Origin: Rhynchopus sp. YZ270_cl-10 | Lineage: Eukaryota > Euglenozoa > Diplonemea > Diplonemida > Diplonemidae | Assembly: GCA_964035575.1 (NCBI GenBank) | Contig: OZ037866.1 | Coordinates: forward strand, 868,001-932,000 | Direction of reading: 5' to 3' | DNA length: 64,000 nucleotides | Shown here: piece by piece, positions 43,201 to 54,765 of the stretch | Position numbering within the stretch: the first letter of the stretch is position 1 | How the letters are laid out: every line of letters begins with the position of its first letter | Translations under genes and position numbers: made by a program | Notes under the pieces: generated by a model | Told to the model about the DNA's origin: nothing | Database searches by the model: none | The model's input: only the letters and a program-made list of their open reading frames with translations

Positions 43201-46200
43201 ATAAAGCGATGATCCTGCCGGCAGCGAAGGAGGAGGGGAAGACGATCAAGAAGAGGTACGCTGTGTTCGAGTTTGACGGCAAGCTTGCCGAGCTGAAGGG
43301 GTTCGAGCTGAAGAGACGAGGCGAGCTGCAGCTCATTAAGGACTTCCAGGCGCAGATCTTTGCTAACAAATCCATGGTTCTCGAAGGCAACTCTCTGGAG
43401 CAAGCCTACTCCAACATTGCAAAAGTCGCCGATATGTGTCTCGACATTCTCTTCACAAAAGGCGCCATCCTGGACGACGAATCCCTCATTGCCTGCATCT
43501 CCGAGTCCTCCTCGATGGCCCGCCGTTTGGTTGATTACCCTAAGGACCAAAAGAGTCTTGCCATCACCACCGCCAAGCGACTCGCTGATTTCCTCGGAGA
43601 CGATATGCTGAAGGACAACGGGCTCAAGTGTATGTACGTCATCGCAAAGAAACCCGAAGGCCTCCCGGTCACACAACGTGCGGTACCACTGCAAATCTTC
43701 CAAGCAGAGGAAAAGGTGCGTATCTACTGGATCCGCAGATGGCTGCAAGATCCGAGCCAAGGCCGCGATGGGGACATCGACATCAGAGAGATCCTTGACT
43801 GGCAGTACTACATCACCCGCCTTTCTGGGTCCATTTTGAAGATTATCACTATTCCCGCTGCGCTGCAGAAAATCAAAAACCCTGTAACCCGGGTTCCGTA
43901 CCCAGACTGGTTGAAGCGGATGGTTGCAGAGAGAGACTCTGGGCTGCGCCAAACGAAGTTAGGATTTGTACGCAAACCTCGTCCAAAGGTGGACCCGAAG
44001 GAGAAGCCTGCAGTGCCTGACGTAGAGGAGGTTGCAAACCCGCATCTGACCCAGGGACCAAAGAAGAGGAAGGCCGAGGAGAACACCGTGCCTGCACCGA
44101 CAAAGGCCTTTGTGAACAGTTTCCTGACAGACAAATGGAAGGGCGCGGTGGGGGAGACGTCCGACAAAACCCCGGTCCTCCAGCTCTGCAACAACTGGGG
44201 TGATGCATTCCTCAATGATCCTGGCTACCCGCAGTGGCTTGCGCATGCGAAGCATACATGGAAGACGGCGCTCAAAAAGCCAGACGACACTGCACCGTTG
44301 AAGCAGAGGGACCTTAAGATGGTATGGGGTGGATGGGGCAAAATACGTCCTCGCTAAGGAGTTATACAACATACGCTGATGCTTCAACAGCAACACAACA
44401 CACCCTCTGTACAGAAGCGACCCCTCGGGGTTGTCTCCTGTGACTTAAGCTCCGCTTCCCCTTATAATAAGAGTTAGAGGCCCGTTCAAACCTGCTGCCA
44501 AACTTGGTAGTAGGACGTCAGGTCGTATTCGCGGCACCTACCTTGTCTTTGCGTTGCACTAGCTACTTTTGATTTTCAAACACAATACAACAGAACACAA
44601 TAAGTGTTATGTTCTGCGTAAGAATTTCCCTCACTAGGCATCAACAACATAACACAACAACACAACACACACAGGTCATGAAAGGCGCATCGAACCCCCT
44701 CCTCTCCGAAACCTGGGAGATCGCAGAGCTGCGTGAGGTATGCAAACACTTTAACACAACAACACCCCTCCTCTCATTTTGCAAAATTTGGTCCATCGTT
44801 TTGACTCATTGTTCGCTATGATGAGATGATTTTTTGGGGACCTTTTTTCCTACAAATAATGCAAACCCGAAATAATCCCCTTTTTGGGTGAGACCATTTA
44901 CCCCTCCGTTTTTCCCCATTTTCCACACTTCTATCAGAGAGAAACCGACCCCCCAAATATCGTCCGCGCATTGGTCTTTGTTGGATCTGCTGTTAAGGCT
45001 GTGCGTCTTCATGTTTCAAAGAGCATTATCGTGAACAGCAGGGTGGAGTGGGGTGCGGAGCTGCGCGAGGGGTACCGTGCGAAGGCGTCGACGGTGCTGT
45101 TGCCGCGGAATATGGTACGGTACTTTGTGTATGAGGTGCCGTTGGACACTTCCAGTCGCGACGCCGAAGCAGATCTGCTGTATACTCTAAGATGCGACCC
45201 TAACGTGGACTCCCTATTTGAATCTCATGTCTCAGCGAAGCTTCGCTGCCACCTCCAGGTAGGTAATATGTGCACCCTCGACGTCGCCGCGCACAGAGCC
45301 CGCAACCTCCCCCAATCCGCCGATCTCTTCTATGTGAACGACCTCGCTGCCGTCTCCGCTGCTGGGCAAAGCAAAAAGACGCCGAACTTCCTCGCCAGCG
45401 CGCACCGTGTGTTCACGCCTCCCCCGGTTTCGCCGATTTTTTTGTATATGGCAGAATCCGTGGATGGGAGAGGGGTTGTAGCTTTGTTTCTGCCCCACAG
45501 AGCGTTGTGCCGTATTGCGATTGTTAAGAACCCTGCGACGCCAAACCCGGTGTTGACGCAGGCATTTTTGAACACAATGTTCCAGCAGGTCGCCAGCAAC
45601 GCACGAGAGGCGGAGCCGGTGAAAACATCGTCCAACTTCTTCACAGCGGTGCCGGAGGTGTTCGACTTTGATGTGACCTATACTCAGAATATGCCCTCCG
45701 CAGTGGCAGCGATCAACAGCGAATTAGAGCAGGACTTCGCGATTTCACGCCGTCTCTTTGCCTTGGCGCAGACCTCCCTGCCGCCGAAGAAGCTCCACAG
45801 TTTCTTCTCCCTCGATTCGGTCCCGGTGTTGACGGTACCCTACAACAAAACCGACGTGAACATCTTCGACTCCGCCGCAGTGCAATGGGAGAAGGAGATC
45901 CTCAAGCGTGCCTTCTTCCGTTTCCATGCGGCTTTACCCTATACGCAGACCACCCGCGAGCTTTCCCTCTTTTCAGGCATTCCTGTCTGCGATTTGGTCA
46001 ACGATTCTGGCGACTCCGGGGTCTACGCGTTGGATGTTCTCTTTGGCAGACAGCTGCAAAATGCTTACTATTGTTTGTGGGTGTCCGATCGGGGGGAGGG
46101 ATGTGATTTGGGGAGGATCGACGTCAGCGACGAGGATTTGGTGGTTAAAAACGCTGTTGAAGAAGCAGAACGACCGGTTGCAGTGCAGGTCTCAGGATCA

Positions 46201-47664
46201 CACCACACCTGGGTGGTGGAATTTGAGGTAGTAGACTTAGAGGTGATCTCCATTCTTGCTGAGGATACAGAGGATTTGACCTTCACCTCGGGAGGCATTT
46301 CAAGCTCCTTTCATTGTCTCCGTAAAATGATTTGGTCCCTTTACCACATCATGCTGTCAACAAGCGGTGCAGGGAAGCATCACCCCGCAGAGTTTTTAAT
46401 CCAAGATGTCGTTCGCTGGGTACGGTCCCGCTCTTCTCTGCTCTATGAACCGCAGCTGATGGTCTACGTTTGGAACCTCTCGAAACAGCTCTTTGGAAGA
46501 TTGTTAACGAGATTAACCAAGCTTGGATGTAAAATCATTTATGGAGGTTTAGACAGAGTGATCGCTGCGACCCCAAAAACCGGGCTGAAAGAGTGTGGTG
46601 TGTTCGTATCATATCTCCTCACTGCCATTAAGGACCAAGCGATTTTCAAAAAGGTAGATTTAGTAGTGTCATCACTCTGGTCAGAATATCTTTTTGTCGA
46701 TAAAAACAATTATGCGGGAATGAAGGTACCGGACCTTAAGGAGCTTCCTGGGGGGAGAGGGGTGGATTTAACCTGCCTGAAGGACAGTCAACAGGACAAT
46801 TCTACGGTGCTGTTCTTCTGGACTATTGCTGATAGGTTGCCATCTTCGGTGAAAACTAGGTTTTATGTGTTTATTGCGGAATACTTAAACACTTTGTCGA
46901 GAGTTAAGAAGCAGGTCATGGAGGAGGTGTTGGCTGAGGGGTCCTTGGTGACGTTGGCTTCCACTACAGAGAAGGTGCGGAAGAGGACGTTTAAAATGAT
47001 GCAGCAAAAGGTAGAGAGTGATTGGACCTCTCATGTTCTTCGTACGGTGCATAACATCCAGGTAGATCAGAAGGATATGGAAAAGGAGGCTGGTCGTCCG
47101 CTTGACGCAGATCAGGCGGTTGAATACATCAAAATACTCTGCTTCGTTCTTGGTCAGGAGCCGCAGCTTGCAGAGTCGGTCCGATTCCTCAAAACCGCGG
47201 TCCTCCAAATCTGTGGCGTTGCCTCGCACTCCAAAGAATCCGAATTCGTCCCGCAAACCGATCTATACACATTAGATAATTGTATGTGTAGTTTCTGTCA
47301 TTGTGTTGGGTCGTTGGATTTAACCCCGGGGGGTCTGCATAGCCCGGATGCATTCAGAATTAAATCGGTTTTTACCTGCACGCAATGTCAACAGCCGTTT
47401 AATAAGGCTGTGATTGAGTCGCGGTTGGTATCGATTGCGAATACGTTGGTGAGTCAGCTGCAGACTTATGATTTGCAGTGTGCAGTATGCAAACAGCCGC
47501 AGGAGTACGATATGCAGCTGAGGTGTATCTGTGGCGGGGAGTGGGTGGTGTCACAAAACCACGACAGTGTGCAGACGAAACACCAGCTGGGGTTGCTCAA
47601 TGGGATTGCAGATTTGCACGGCATGCAATGGCTGAAATCCGTATCAGACCAGCTGCTTATCTGA
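40278..47664 (+). CDS. POLE: DNA polymerase epsilon catalytic subunit, three exons
   Basis: Exons 40,278-44,321, 44,675-44,737 (21 codons) and 44,938-47,664 encode about 2,277 residues, close to the 2,286 of the human protein. Both introns join in phase 0 (GTATGG...CACACAG; GTATGC...CTATCAG). The proofreading ExoI motif FDIETTK is at about residue 239. Polymerase motifs are A ([20 protein letters not shown], about 587), B (NSFYGYVMRKG, about 854) and C (ELDTDGIWC, about 900). All catalytic aspartates are present. The inactive second polymerase half follows, with conserved ALVFVGSAVKAVRLHVSK. The C-terminus has CysA (CMCSFCHC ... CTQCQQPF) and CysB (CAVCKQ ... LRCICGG). A lysine/glutamine-rich insert (about 651-748) interrupts the region after motif A where other species have a short loop. 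The enzyme is the leading-strand replicative polymerase. The start METENKY-like MEENKYDRDK is the first ATG in frame. Confidence 0.95.
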
Positions 47665-48048
47665 AAAAAGGGAGGTCAGCAAGGAAAGAAGGTTGAGGAG
47701 GTAAATAGAAATGATTATTTTTCCAGAAAGGGAGGAGGAGGAGGAGGAGGGTGGGAGGAAAAAATGGAGGGAGAAAAAACAGAATGTAACAAAAAGATAG
47801 AGAATCTTTAAAAAGGAAAAGGGCGTGTGTGGGAATATGACTACGCACCGTTTCTTTATTTTGTCGATTTTTTAGGGATGGGGGGGGAAATTTTTGGATA
47901 TGAGATGAGATAAGAGGTGGAGGAGGAGGAAGAGAAAAACGCGATTTTTTAAATCGATTCAAACGAAAAAAAGAAGAAGAAAAAAGTAGAACAGGAAAAA
48001 GAAGAAAATAACCGGAGCTTCTCGGCTCCATAAATGTTTTAGAGGTGA

Positions 48049-48067
48049 CTAAGCACGAGAGGCTTAG
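48049..48067 (+). repeat. R1 hairpin, GAGA tetraloop
   Basis: CTAAGC pairs with GCTTAG around ACGAGAG, then GTTCATCTTACTTG. It lies 385 bp after the POLE stop. Confidence 0.75.
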
Positions 48068-48278
48068 GTTCATCTTACTTGTTTTTAACGTAAAAAAATA
48101 TTTGTAGTTCCTGTCTATTTTTCAACAAAAACAATTTCCTTTTATTTTAGAACAAATTGCCCGGGTCTGCCGGTTTTTCCAAGCATTTTTCAAACTTATT
48201 TTGCGTTTTGTTTTTTTTAGGTGACCCAGCACTGCAATTGAGGCTCGTCTGTCTCGCTCGCGGGGAATCTTTTTTTTT

Positions 48279-48325
48279 TAGGTACACTGTCACGAGAGGG
48301 CTTTGTATTTCAAGTCAACTTTTTT
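48279..48325 (+). repeat. R3 element, 3' half only
   Basis: GGTACACTGTCACGAG, GGCTTTGTATTTC and AAGTCAAC followed by a T-run. The 5' half seen at 31,690 and 59,795 is missing. GTC and GGC flank A-C-GAGA-G. Confidence 0.7.
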
Positions 48326-48990
48326 TTTTGCGTCCGCCGATACGGTGCGGCGTTTGCATTTTTTAACTTTTCTTTTCATTTTTATTTTTATTTTCTATAG
48401 ATTATTAGAACAAATATTCCAAAAAAAGGGGGGGAAGCAAACGAGGATCTGACCTCAACAGGAAAAAAAAAAATATCAAACAGAAAACATCGATATGGCT
48501 ATAGATGAATCGAGAACGTGAGATGAGGATGGTACAACCCCCTCAAATCCTCGAACCTCGTTTTTTTTTTTTTTTTTTGCAAAATCTGGGGGAAAAAGAA
48601 AAAAAAATGTATGTTTAGGAAGGCAACTTCCTCTTTAGCCCGCTGACTCCATTTTCTTGGAGCTTCCAGGACCGTACATGCACCGTTCCCTAAAAAGGAA
48701 TGGTAAAAAAGTTTTCAAAAAAAAAAAAAAAAAAAGCAACAATGGTGTGATTCAGGGGGTACGGAGAACCCACGGAAGAACCACGGAGGAACCTCGGAGA
48801 ACTGCTAGGGGGTATACTTTTTTTTTGTTGTTCTCGGTTTCTGTCACAAGGGGAAAATGACCACAAATTTGACTGAGAGAGGTCACCACGGGTTTGTATT
48901 GGTTGAAACGTGCCAAAAATGGCATTTTCGCGCGAAAAAATAACGGCGAGGAAAAAATCCCTTGAGAAAAAATGAACCGCCCGTATATCG

Positions 48991-49367
48991 TGTGTACTGT
49001 GTACTGTGTACTGTGTACTGTGTACTGTGTACTGTGTACTGTGTACTGTGTACTGTGTACTGTGTACTGTGTACTGTGTACTGTGTACTGTGTACTGTGT
49101 ACTGTGTACTGTGTACTGTGTACTGTGTACTGTGTACTGTGTACTGTGTACTGTGTACTGTGTACTGTGTACTGTGTACTGTGTACTGTGTACTGTGTAC
49201 TGTGTACTGTGTACTGTGTACTGTGTACTGTGTACTGTGTACTGTGTACTGTGTACTGTGTACTGTGTACTGTGTACTGTGTACTGTGTACTGTGTACTG
49301 TGTACTGTGTACTGTGTACTGTGTACTGTGTACTGTGTACTGTGTACTGTGTACTGTGTACTGTGTG
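48991..49367. repeat. GTACTGT heptamer satellite, about 53 units
   Basis: An almost perfect 7-bp tandem array of about 375 bp. Because 7 is not a multiple of 3, all frames are open on both strands and give Tyr-Cys-Val-Leu or Ser-Thr-Gln-Tyr-Val-His repeats. The unit differs from TTAGGG-type telomere repeats. The purity suggests recent expansion. Confidence 0.95.
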
Positions 49368-49925
49368 TAATACGCAACTATATATGCCATGACCGCCTTG
49401 GAGGCTTTCCCAGTCTGGATGTTTGTAGCACCCGCGTGCAGGTGGTGGTGTATCATTCCCTTTCCTCCGGGCGTGCCACTGTCCTGACTTGTCCAGGGGC
49501 CTGTGTCTGACTGCACAGCCAAGTCAACACCGTCAGTTTGCTTTAGGAAATTCATTTTTCGTTTTTTTTTTTGGTCGTTACTTTTATGTTTTGGTCAGCA
49601 TGATCACTTTTACACAACCTGAGGGTACGTATGCGGTTGCCAGGTCTCGAAGCCCCCCCGAGGGGCGAAAACCGAAAACAACAAAAAAAAATCGTATACC
49701 CCCCTTACCGGAGTACCTACGGAAGAACCACGGAAGAACCTCGGAGAATCGGTTTGGGTGGTCACACCAAACAACAACAAAAAAGAGACAAAAACAAAAC
49801 CACACCCCTACCCCCCCTTCAGTATTTAGTGCTTCTGATTACCCCTCCTCTACCCCAACTCTATCTCTATAGGAAGTTACCCCCTTTTCCCCCCCCACCC
49901 TCCAAAAAAACCGCTCTCCTAAACA

Positions 49926-52217
49926 ATGCCAACACAACGACGGCCCTCGGGGTATCTTTTTGTTCCGTGTTTTGGTAGTTCGTTTGTTTCTGTCCTTCTT
50001 CTTCTCCTTCTTCTTTCCCCCCTCCCAACCCTCTGTACCGAAGCTCCACAGCAAGCCCTGCACGGCAGCTTTGCGCCAATCTCCTCTTCGCCAACGGAGA
50101 TGCCAAAAAACAGTACGTTGGTTCCAATAAAATGTGCTGATTATGATCAAATTCGTTGTGGTGATGAGAGGTGCTCCTGGGATATGGTGCTGATGAGGTG
50201 CGAGGAGCTGTTTAATGGGATTATACTACCAGATTTACAGAACGGAACCGAGAAGAATGAGAGTCTCAAGGAGGAGATCGATTCGACGGCGGTTGTGGTG
50301 TCTGCAAACTTTGGATTGCTTATTGCGGCAAGCATCGCATCGTCGGGGACTATGGGATGGACGGTTATGATAGCGCCTAGGCTCTCTATTGTTACTGCAG
50401 ATTGTGGTAGGGTTCCTCCGTTGTTACACCCATTTCGTCTTGAAACTGATGGATCAGATGAAGTTGGCATTCTATTTGGAACCTTAGGGGTAGGATTGGT
50501 TGTCGCGGCTGTATGGGGTGTGATGGGATTAGCAATTCAACAGATCACTCCTGGATGGCATTCTTATCATAGAGGGGTGAAGGGGGTCGCATTGCAGGGG
50601 TGGATTGATGCAGCGTTTGCGCCGAGTGTGCTGTTCCTCTTTTTCTTTCAGGGGCTAGCTTTGGCAGGGTTTTCGCTTTTGTTTCACCCGGATGGTGCGT
50701 TTCATAATGTATTAGGTTTGGTAGGGTTGTTAACTGCATTGTTGCCTCCAGTGGTGGTTGCGTATCTGCTGTGGGTAGATTTGAGGAATCTTTGTAGCGT
50801 GGTAGTCGCAAAAGAAAGAGTTGGCCATCCAATTTCAATCTTTCTTGGGAACGCAGAATGGGTTAATAAAGTCCCAAACCGAATGTTCGCACAACGGTAT
50901 TCCAGGTTTGTTCGCAGCTTTCGCAGCCCCCAGGCGGTGTGTTTCTTTTTGGTAGAGTTTTTTCTCTCTACCGCGTTGTGTGCCGTTCATGCATTAACCC
51001 CTGATAGGCACGACCCTCATGGCTGCGGGAAAATAAAATTTTCGATGACAATTCTTTTCATTTTGTATGGAGTTTCTGTTCTTCTTTTTTCCCCTTTTCT
51101 CAAAGCCCGCGATACTGCCTCAACCTTGCTGTACACAACGCTACAAATGGTTGCCTCAATTCTAACGGCAGCATCCTTTTTTGAGAGGTCTGAGTCTCTC
51201 CTATCGCGTACTGCAGTCTTGGTGGATATCACTTCCGTTTTGCTCATCCTTGGTGCAATCATTGACGTCTGTTGCGATATGTATGTCATTCATTCTGGTT
51301 CTCGTGTTGTTTTGCAAACTGCTGAATATACGTCATTCCAACAAGAAATACTTCAAAAAAAAGGAAGTAGGCGCGCCCATACCTGGACTGTCCCCAATGA
51401 AGAAAGGGAACATGCTGTGGAAAGCACGTCGGGTTGTTCGGTCTCCGTTTCTGCGGAGGATCCTAGCTTGGGTGATACAATGATGTCGCGGTTGCAGATG
51501 ACTACATCGGATTTAGATGAAAGCATGCAGCCTCTTATAGAACAGAGACTCCGCGCAGGGAGTGAGACACGCAGCTTTAAACACAACCAGGTGTCTCGAA
51601 GGGAGAGGGAGCGGGCCGCAACCTTCACCATGCCGGTAGCGGCATCCGTCGGGAGTGCTTCCCTCGGCAGTTCTGGTGCGCTGGATGCGTATGTGCCGCC
51701 ACGGAGAAGGCCTGCGAATGTTCAATCCCTTGAAAGAGATTTGATGATCCCCACCTCATTGCAGCCGAAGGGGCGAGGTGGGGCGGGGTTGAACTCTCCG
51801 AATTCGCCGGAAAGATTTCAGAGTTTTTCTGCAACAACGTCGCCATTGGCGCGGTCACGTTCACAGTTTGCGTCAAATGCGGAGGCTGTGCAGCTGCCAG
51901 CTGGGTTGGTTTTGAGAGGTGGTGGTGGTGGTGGTGGCGCACTCACCCCAACAGCATCCCCTTTAGCTGCAGCATCCCCGTTCGCTGCGATCTCGCCTGT
52001 CGCGACGCCGATGAACGGAGAGGAGTGGGGGTACATGCCAGAGTTTGGAGAGCTTGTGCTTTCGCCTAAGGTGGGTGGTGGTGGTGGTGGTGGTGATGGA
52101 GGGGCAGAGGGTGAAGGTGTCTCGGCCATGCCCTCAGTCACCTCGATGCGTGAGTCAGATAGATCGATGAGGCGTGCAAGGCGTGGGGTTGTGACCTCAC
52201 CAGTCATAGCGGTGTGA
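49926..52217 (+). CDS. Eight-TM membrane protein with Cys ectodomain and disordered tail
   Basis: 763 residues in one exon. A signal peptide (VSVLLLLLLLSPLPTLC) is followed by a short ectodomain with a cysteine pattern (KCADYDQIRCGDERCSWD). Eight hydrophobic segments follow at about residues 120-150, 180-208, 234-254, 264-288, 335-355, 370-390, 400-420 and 432-455, then a 300-residue Ser/Gly/Pro-rich cytoplasmic tail with polyglycine runs. It is a paralogue of the gene at 54,766: both have LHP-x-x-L then DGS(D/E)EVG(I/V)(L/V)FG, EWVN(K/M)V, a basic stretch before VCFF(L/V)(I/V)E, and a GCG-x-IK before TM6. I do not recognise the family outside this window. Its ectodomain lacks the full WSC module of the paralogue. 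A receptor or transporter role is possible but unproven. Confidence 0.85.
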   Translation: MPTQRRPSGYLFVPCFGSSFVSVLLLLLLLSPLPTLCTEAPQQALHGSFAPISSSPTEMPKNSTLVPIKCADYDQIRCGDERCSWDMVLMRCEELFNGIILPDLQNGTEKNESLKEEIDSTAVVVSANFGLLIAASIASSGTMGWTVMIAPRLSIVTADCGRVPPLLHPFRLETDGSDEVGILFGTLGVGLVVAAVWGVMGLAIQQITPGWHSYHRGVKGVALQGWIDAAFAPSVLFLFFFQGLALAGFSLLFHPDGAFHNVLGLVGLLTALLPPVVVAYLLWVDLRNLCSVVVAKERVGHPISIFLGNAEWVNKVPNRMFAQRYSRFVRSFRSPQAVCFFLVEFFLSTALCAVHALTPDRHDPHGCGKIKFSMTILFILYGVSVLLFSPFLKARDTASTLLYTTLQMVASILTAASFFERSESLLSRTAVLVDITSVLLILGAIIDVCCDMYVIHSGSRVVLQTAEYTSFQQEILQKKGSRRAHTWTVPNEEREHAVESTSGCSVSVSAEDPSLGDTMMSRLQMTTSDLDESMQPLIEQRLRAGSETRSFKHNQVSRRERERAATFTMPVAASVGSASLGSSGALDAYVPPRRRPANVQSLERDLMIPTSLQPKGRGGAGLNSPNSPERFQSFSATTSPLARSRSQFASNAEAVQLPAGLVLRGGGGGGGALTPTASPLAAASPFAAISPVATPMNGEEWGYMPEFGELVLSPKVGGGGGGGDGGAEGEGVSAMPSVTSMRESDRSMRRARRGVVTSPVIAV

Positions 52218-52325
52218 TGCAAAGAAAAAAGGAGGTGGAGTGCTTTCGCATTCCACTCCGTTGCTGCAAAAAGGCTTTTATTTATCTTGTGGCATGAGTT
52301 TTGTTTTCGGTTTGTTTTGTTTGTC

Positions 52326-52350
52326 AGTGCGTCCCAGAGGCGTTTGCACT
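52326..52350 (+). repeat. R2 repeat copy
   Basis: AGTGC and GCACT enclose GTCCCAGAGGCGTTT, followed by ATCAACTTCACTTTTG. Confidence 0.75.
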
Positions 52351-52980
52351 ATCAACTTCACTTTTGTTTTCTTTTTTCATTAGGGTGGACAAACTTTTTC
52401 CGCTCAACAACTGTAAAACCACAGGAGTGTATGTGTGTGGGGTTGAGGGTCATTCCTCGGTCCCAATTATGTGTGTGTCCCTATTTTTCCTCGGTTTTTG
52501 CTCCCCCGCTCTCTGTGGGCGTGTTCCTGTGCGATAACGCTACTGGAAAGGATATGTGATTTGCACCTTTTTGGGGTCTTTCGCATTTCAAATTTTTTTT
52601 TGTACGAATACCGACTCTGCGGACCTTTTTCTTTTGTTTTGTTTTGCATACAGAGTCCAGAGCCTGTAGAGCCTGCCCCCTAAAGTACACCATAAAAACG
52701 CATGAACATCTGTGAACCACCGAACCTTCACAGAAAGGATCATGCTGTCCAACCCTGCCCCTTTCCACATTGTTTTGGTGTAAAGTGTGCTTCTTACTCA
52801 CGTACACTTGGCCCATGACGCAACACTATCCCCATCCACGCTGTGTTATTCTGTGATGTATTGTACCCATCAGTACACATCAAACACACATCAAAAACAC
52901 AGCTTACTTTTCCCAATCCAGAGTCCTCCCGCATGTCATGTTTCTTTCATTATTTTTGAGATTGAATCTTTGAAAAACCC

Positions 52981-53021
<41 letters not shown>

Positions 53022-53397
53022 GCCACGCGCGCGGATTTTTTTAAAACAAGGTTGCTCTACACGAGAAGCTTATATTTGAGGGGAAGGAAATGTGTGCATA
53101 CGTTCATTGGGTATTTTCGCCTTCTTCCTCTCCTCAAAGTGTTGATGGTTTTGATTGTTTATGATAATATTTGTACCATGCTAGTGGACGTCACATGGCC
53201 ACATCCCTCACGCTATGTGGCCATGTGAAAAGTGAGTTCACGAAACAACTGTAAAAATTCTACACAAAACTAAACATCAATCTTTTTGTGGTGCCAGTCA
53301 GCACCCCCATCATCTCCCTTCACCCCTCATGCGTCGTACATTCAAAGTGCTTGTACGCATCCATCTTACAAGGTTTTTAATTATTGATCAAAGGTGA

Positions 53398-53416
53398 CTA
53401 AGCACGAGAGGCTTAG
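53398..53416 (+). repeat. R1 hairpin, GAGA tetraloop
   Basis: CTAAGC and GCTTAG around ACGAGAG, then GTTCATCTACAAAC. Identical stem and loop to the copy at 48,049. Confidence 0.75.
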
Positions 53417-53639
53417 GTTCATCTACAAACTTTTTTTTTCTTTCATTTCAATGGTATAGCTCTTCGCGTTTTTACACCAGTTTACGTAAAACTCGCGACA
53501 GCAAAAGCTCGTACTTTTTCATATTTTACACATTTTTTTTTTTGCAAATTTTCTCATTTGTTAGGATTTTTTACCTTTGTCATTTTCCATTTTTCACAAC
53601 ACAAAAGCAATGTTTCTTTTTAGTGGAGCACACACTAGG

Positions 53640-53800
53640 AATAGATGGCATGCGGGTCGCAACTCGCACCATACTCGCATAGCCAAGTTTGGACCCCCAA
53701 GCTCGCAATACGACTCGCATACTCGCACGAAACTCACATATACTCGCCTATGCGAGTGTGGTGCGAGTCGCACAAGTATATGCGAGTATATGCGAGTGGT
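53640..53800. repeat. Palindromic array of ATGCGAGT / ACTCGCAT
   Basis: About ten copies of the octamer in both orientations, arranged so the block can fold back. Clear terminal repeats or a TA duplication were not found, but the plan resembles MITEs M3, M5 and M6. Confidence 0.6.
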
Positions 53801-54645
53801 GTCAATCATCTAGTCTATCATCTCCGCAAACGTACTCTCGCTCGACTCGGTGTTGTCGTTCTCACTCCCGCTGCTGGAGTCACTCCCGTTGCTGCAAGGT
53901 TTCTTTGCGCTCTTTGTTGGGGCTCACCTTGCGGAATTTGCGAGGCCTATGTAAATTTTTTTTTGCCTGCTTGGTTGACTTGGTTGACTTCGGCTGCGGG
54001 GTTAACTGCGGCACTGACTGTGGGGTTAACTGACATCTTCCCTTGTGGCTCCCCCACCCGTCTCCAATTTTACCGCTTCTTCCAGGGTTATCACAGAAAG
54101 TCTGTACCTCAGCCCACAGAGTGCCAGCGCCGCCGTCTTTCGGTATCATCGCATTCTAGTACTTCTGCAATGCGTCCCTCATCGTCGCTGTCGCCTATCC
54201 TATCCTTCTGAGGACCGTTTGCAGGAGGGCAGGGGTGGTGATCATCCCCCATCCTCTTCAACTGCCATTATGTTCATCGTCACCTTCATTATCAATCATC
54301 TGACTGTCCTGCACCTGGCTCTTTGCTCGGAACATGTTCCCGAGGTTCCTCGTCCCTGGAGGAGGGGTTACCAGCTGCGCGTATATGGGGACATGTCTCT
54401 CTACTGCCGGGTTTTTACCTTTCAGACATGGAACACGAAGAAGTGTTTGAGCAATTCTAGAACTGGGTGTTTTTTTTTTTGTTGTCAACGCCCCAAAAAA
54501 GCACTTCCCAAAACTATAACACACACCTTCTTTTCTTCAACAGATTTGGCTTGCCACCTGCCTTTTTTTTATTTGCTGCACACCCCCAACCCCCCCTTGC
54601 TAATTCGAAAACCCCCCTCCCCCAACTCCATAACAACCTTGGTGA

Positions 54646-54664
54646 CTAAGCTCTAAAGGCTTAG
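54646..54664 (+). repeat. R1 hairpin, diverged loop
   Basis: CTAAGC and GCTTAG are intact while the loop is TCTAAAG, then GTTCATCTTTTG. Stem kept, loop changed. Confidence 0.65.
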
Positions 54665-54765
54665 GTTCATCTTTTGTATACTTCTCTTTGCTATGAATCG
54701 CACTTAATCTTTCGTTCTCATTCTTTTTGTCTCCTAAAAAAAATATTCACTTTCTAACAAAAAAA

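Larger units (their letters stand above)
47665..49925. other. Spacer with heptamer satellite
   Basis: GA-rich and T-rich tracts, R1 hairpin (48,049), 3' half of R3 (48,279-48,325), R2 variant (48,331-48,356), GTACTGT array (48,991-49,367). Two copies of a CACGGAAGAACC motif region lie near 48,767-48,805 and 49,712-49,748. No gene is seen; the long frames over the array are repeats. Confidence 0.65.
52218..54765. other. Spacer with repeats and a doubtful minus-strand coding patch
   Basis: R2 copy 109 bp after the stop (52,326-52,350), 34-nt T-run (about 52,988), R1-like hairpins near 53,347 and at 53,398 and 54,646, and a palindrome-rich block of ATGCGAGT / ACTCGCAT units at 53,640-53,800. 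The region 53,815-54,380 reads as acidic, protein-like fragments in different minus-strand frames (for example SSGSENDNTESSESTFAEMI and GDSDDEGRIAEVLECDD), but no consistent exon structure could be built. Confidence 0.5.

Noticed and set aside
48991-49367. Telomeric or CRISPR-like array
   Set aside because: There are no spacers, the unit is unlike TTAGGG or TTTAGGG, and genes lie on both sides.
48752-49555. Long open frames of Tyr-Cys-Val-Leu-Cys-Thr or Ser-Thr-Gln-Tyr-Thr-Val-His repeats
   Set aside because: They are the six-frame reading of the GTACTGT satellite, open on both strands because the unit length is 7.
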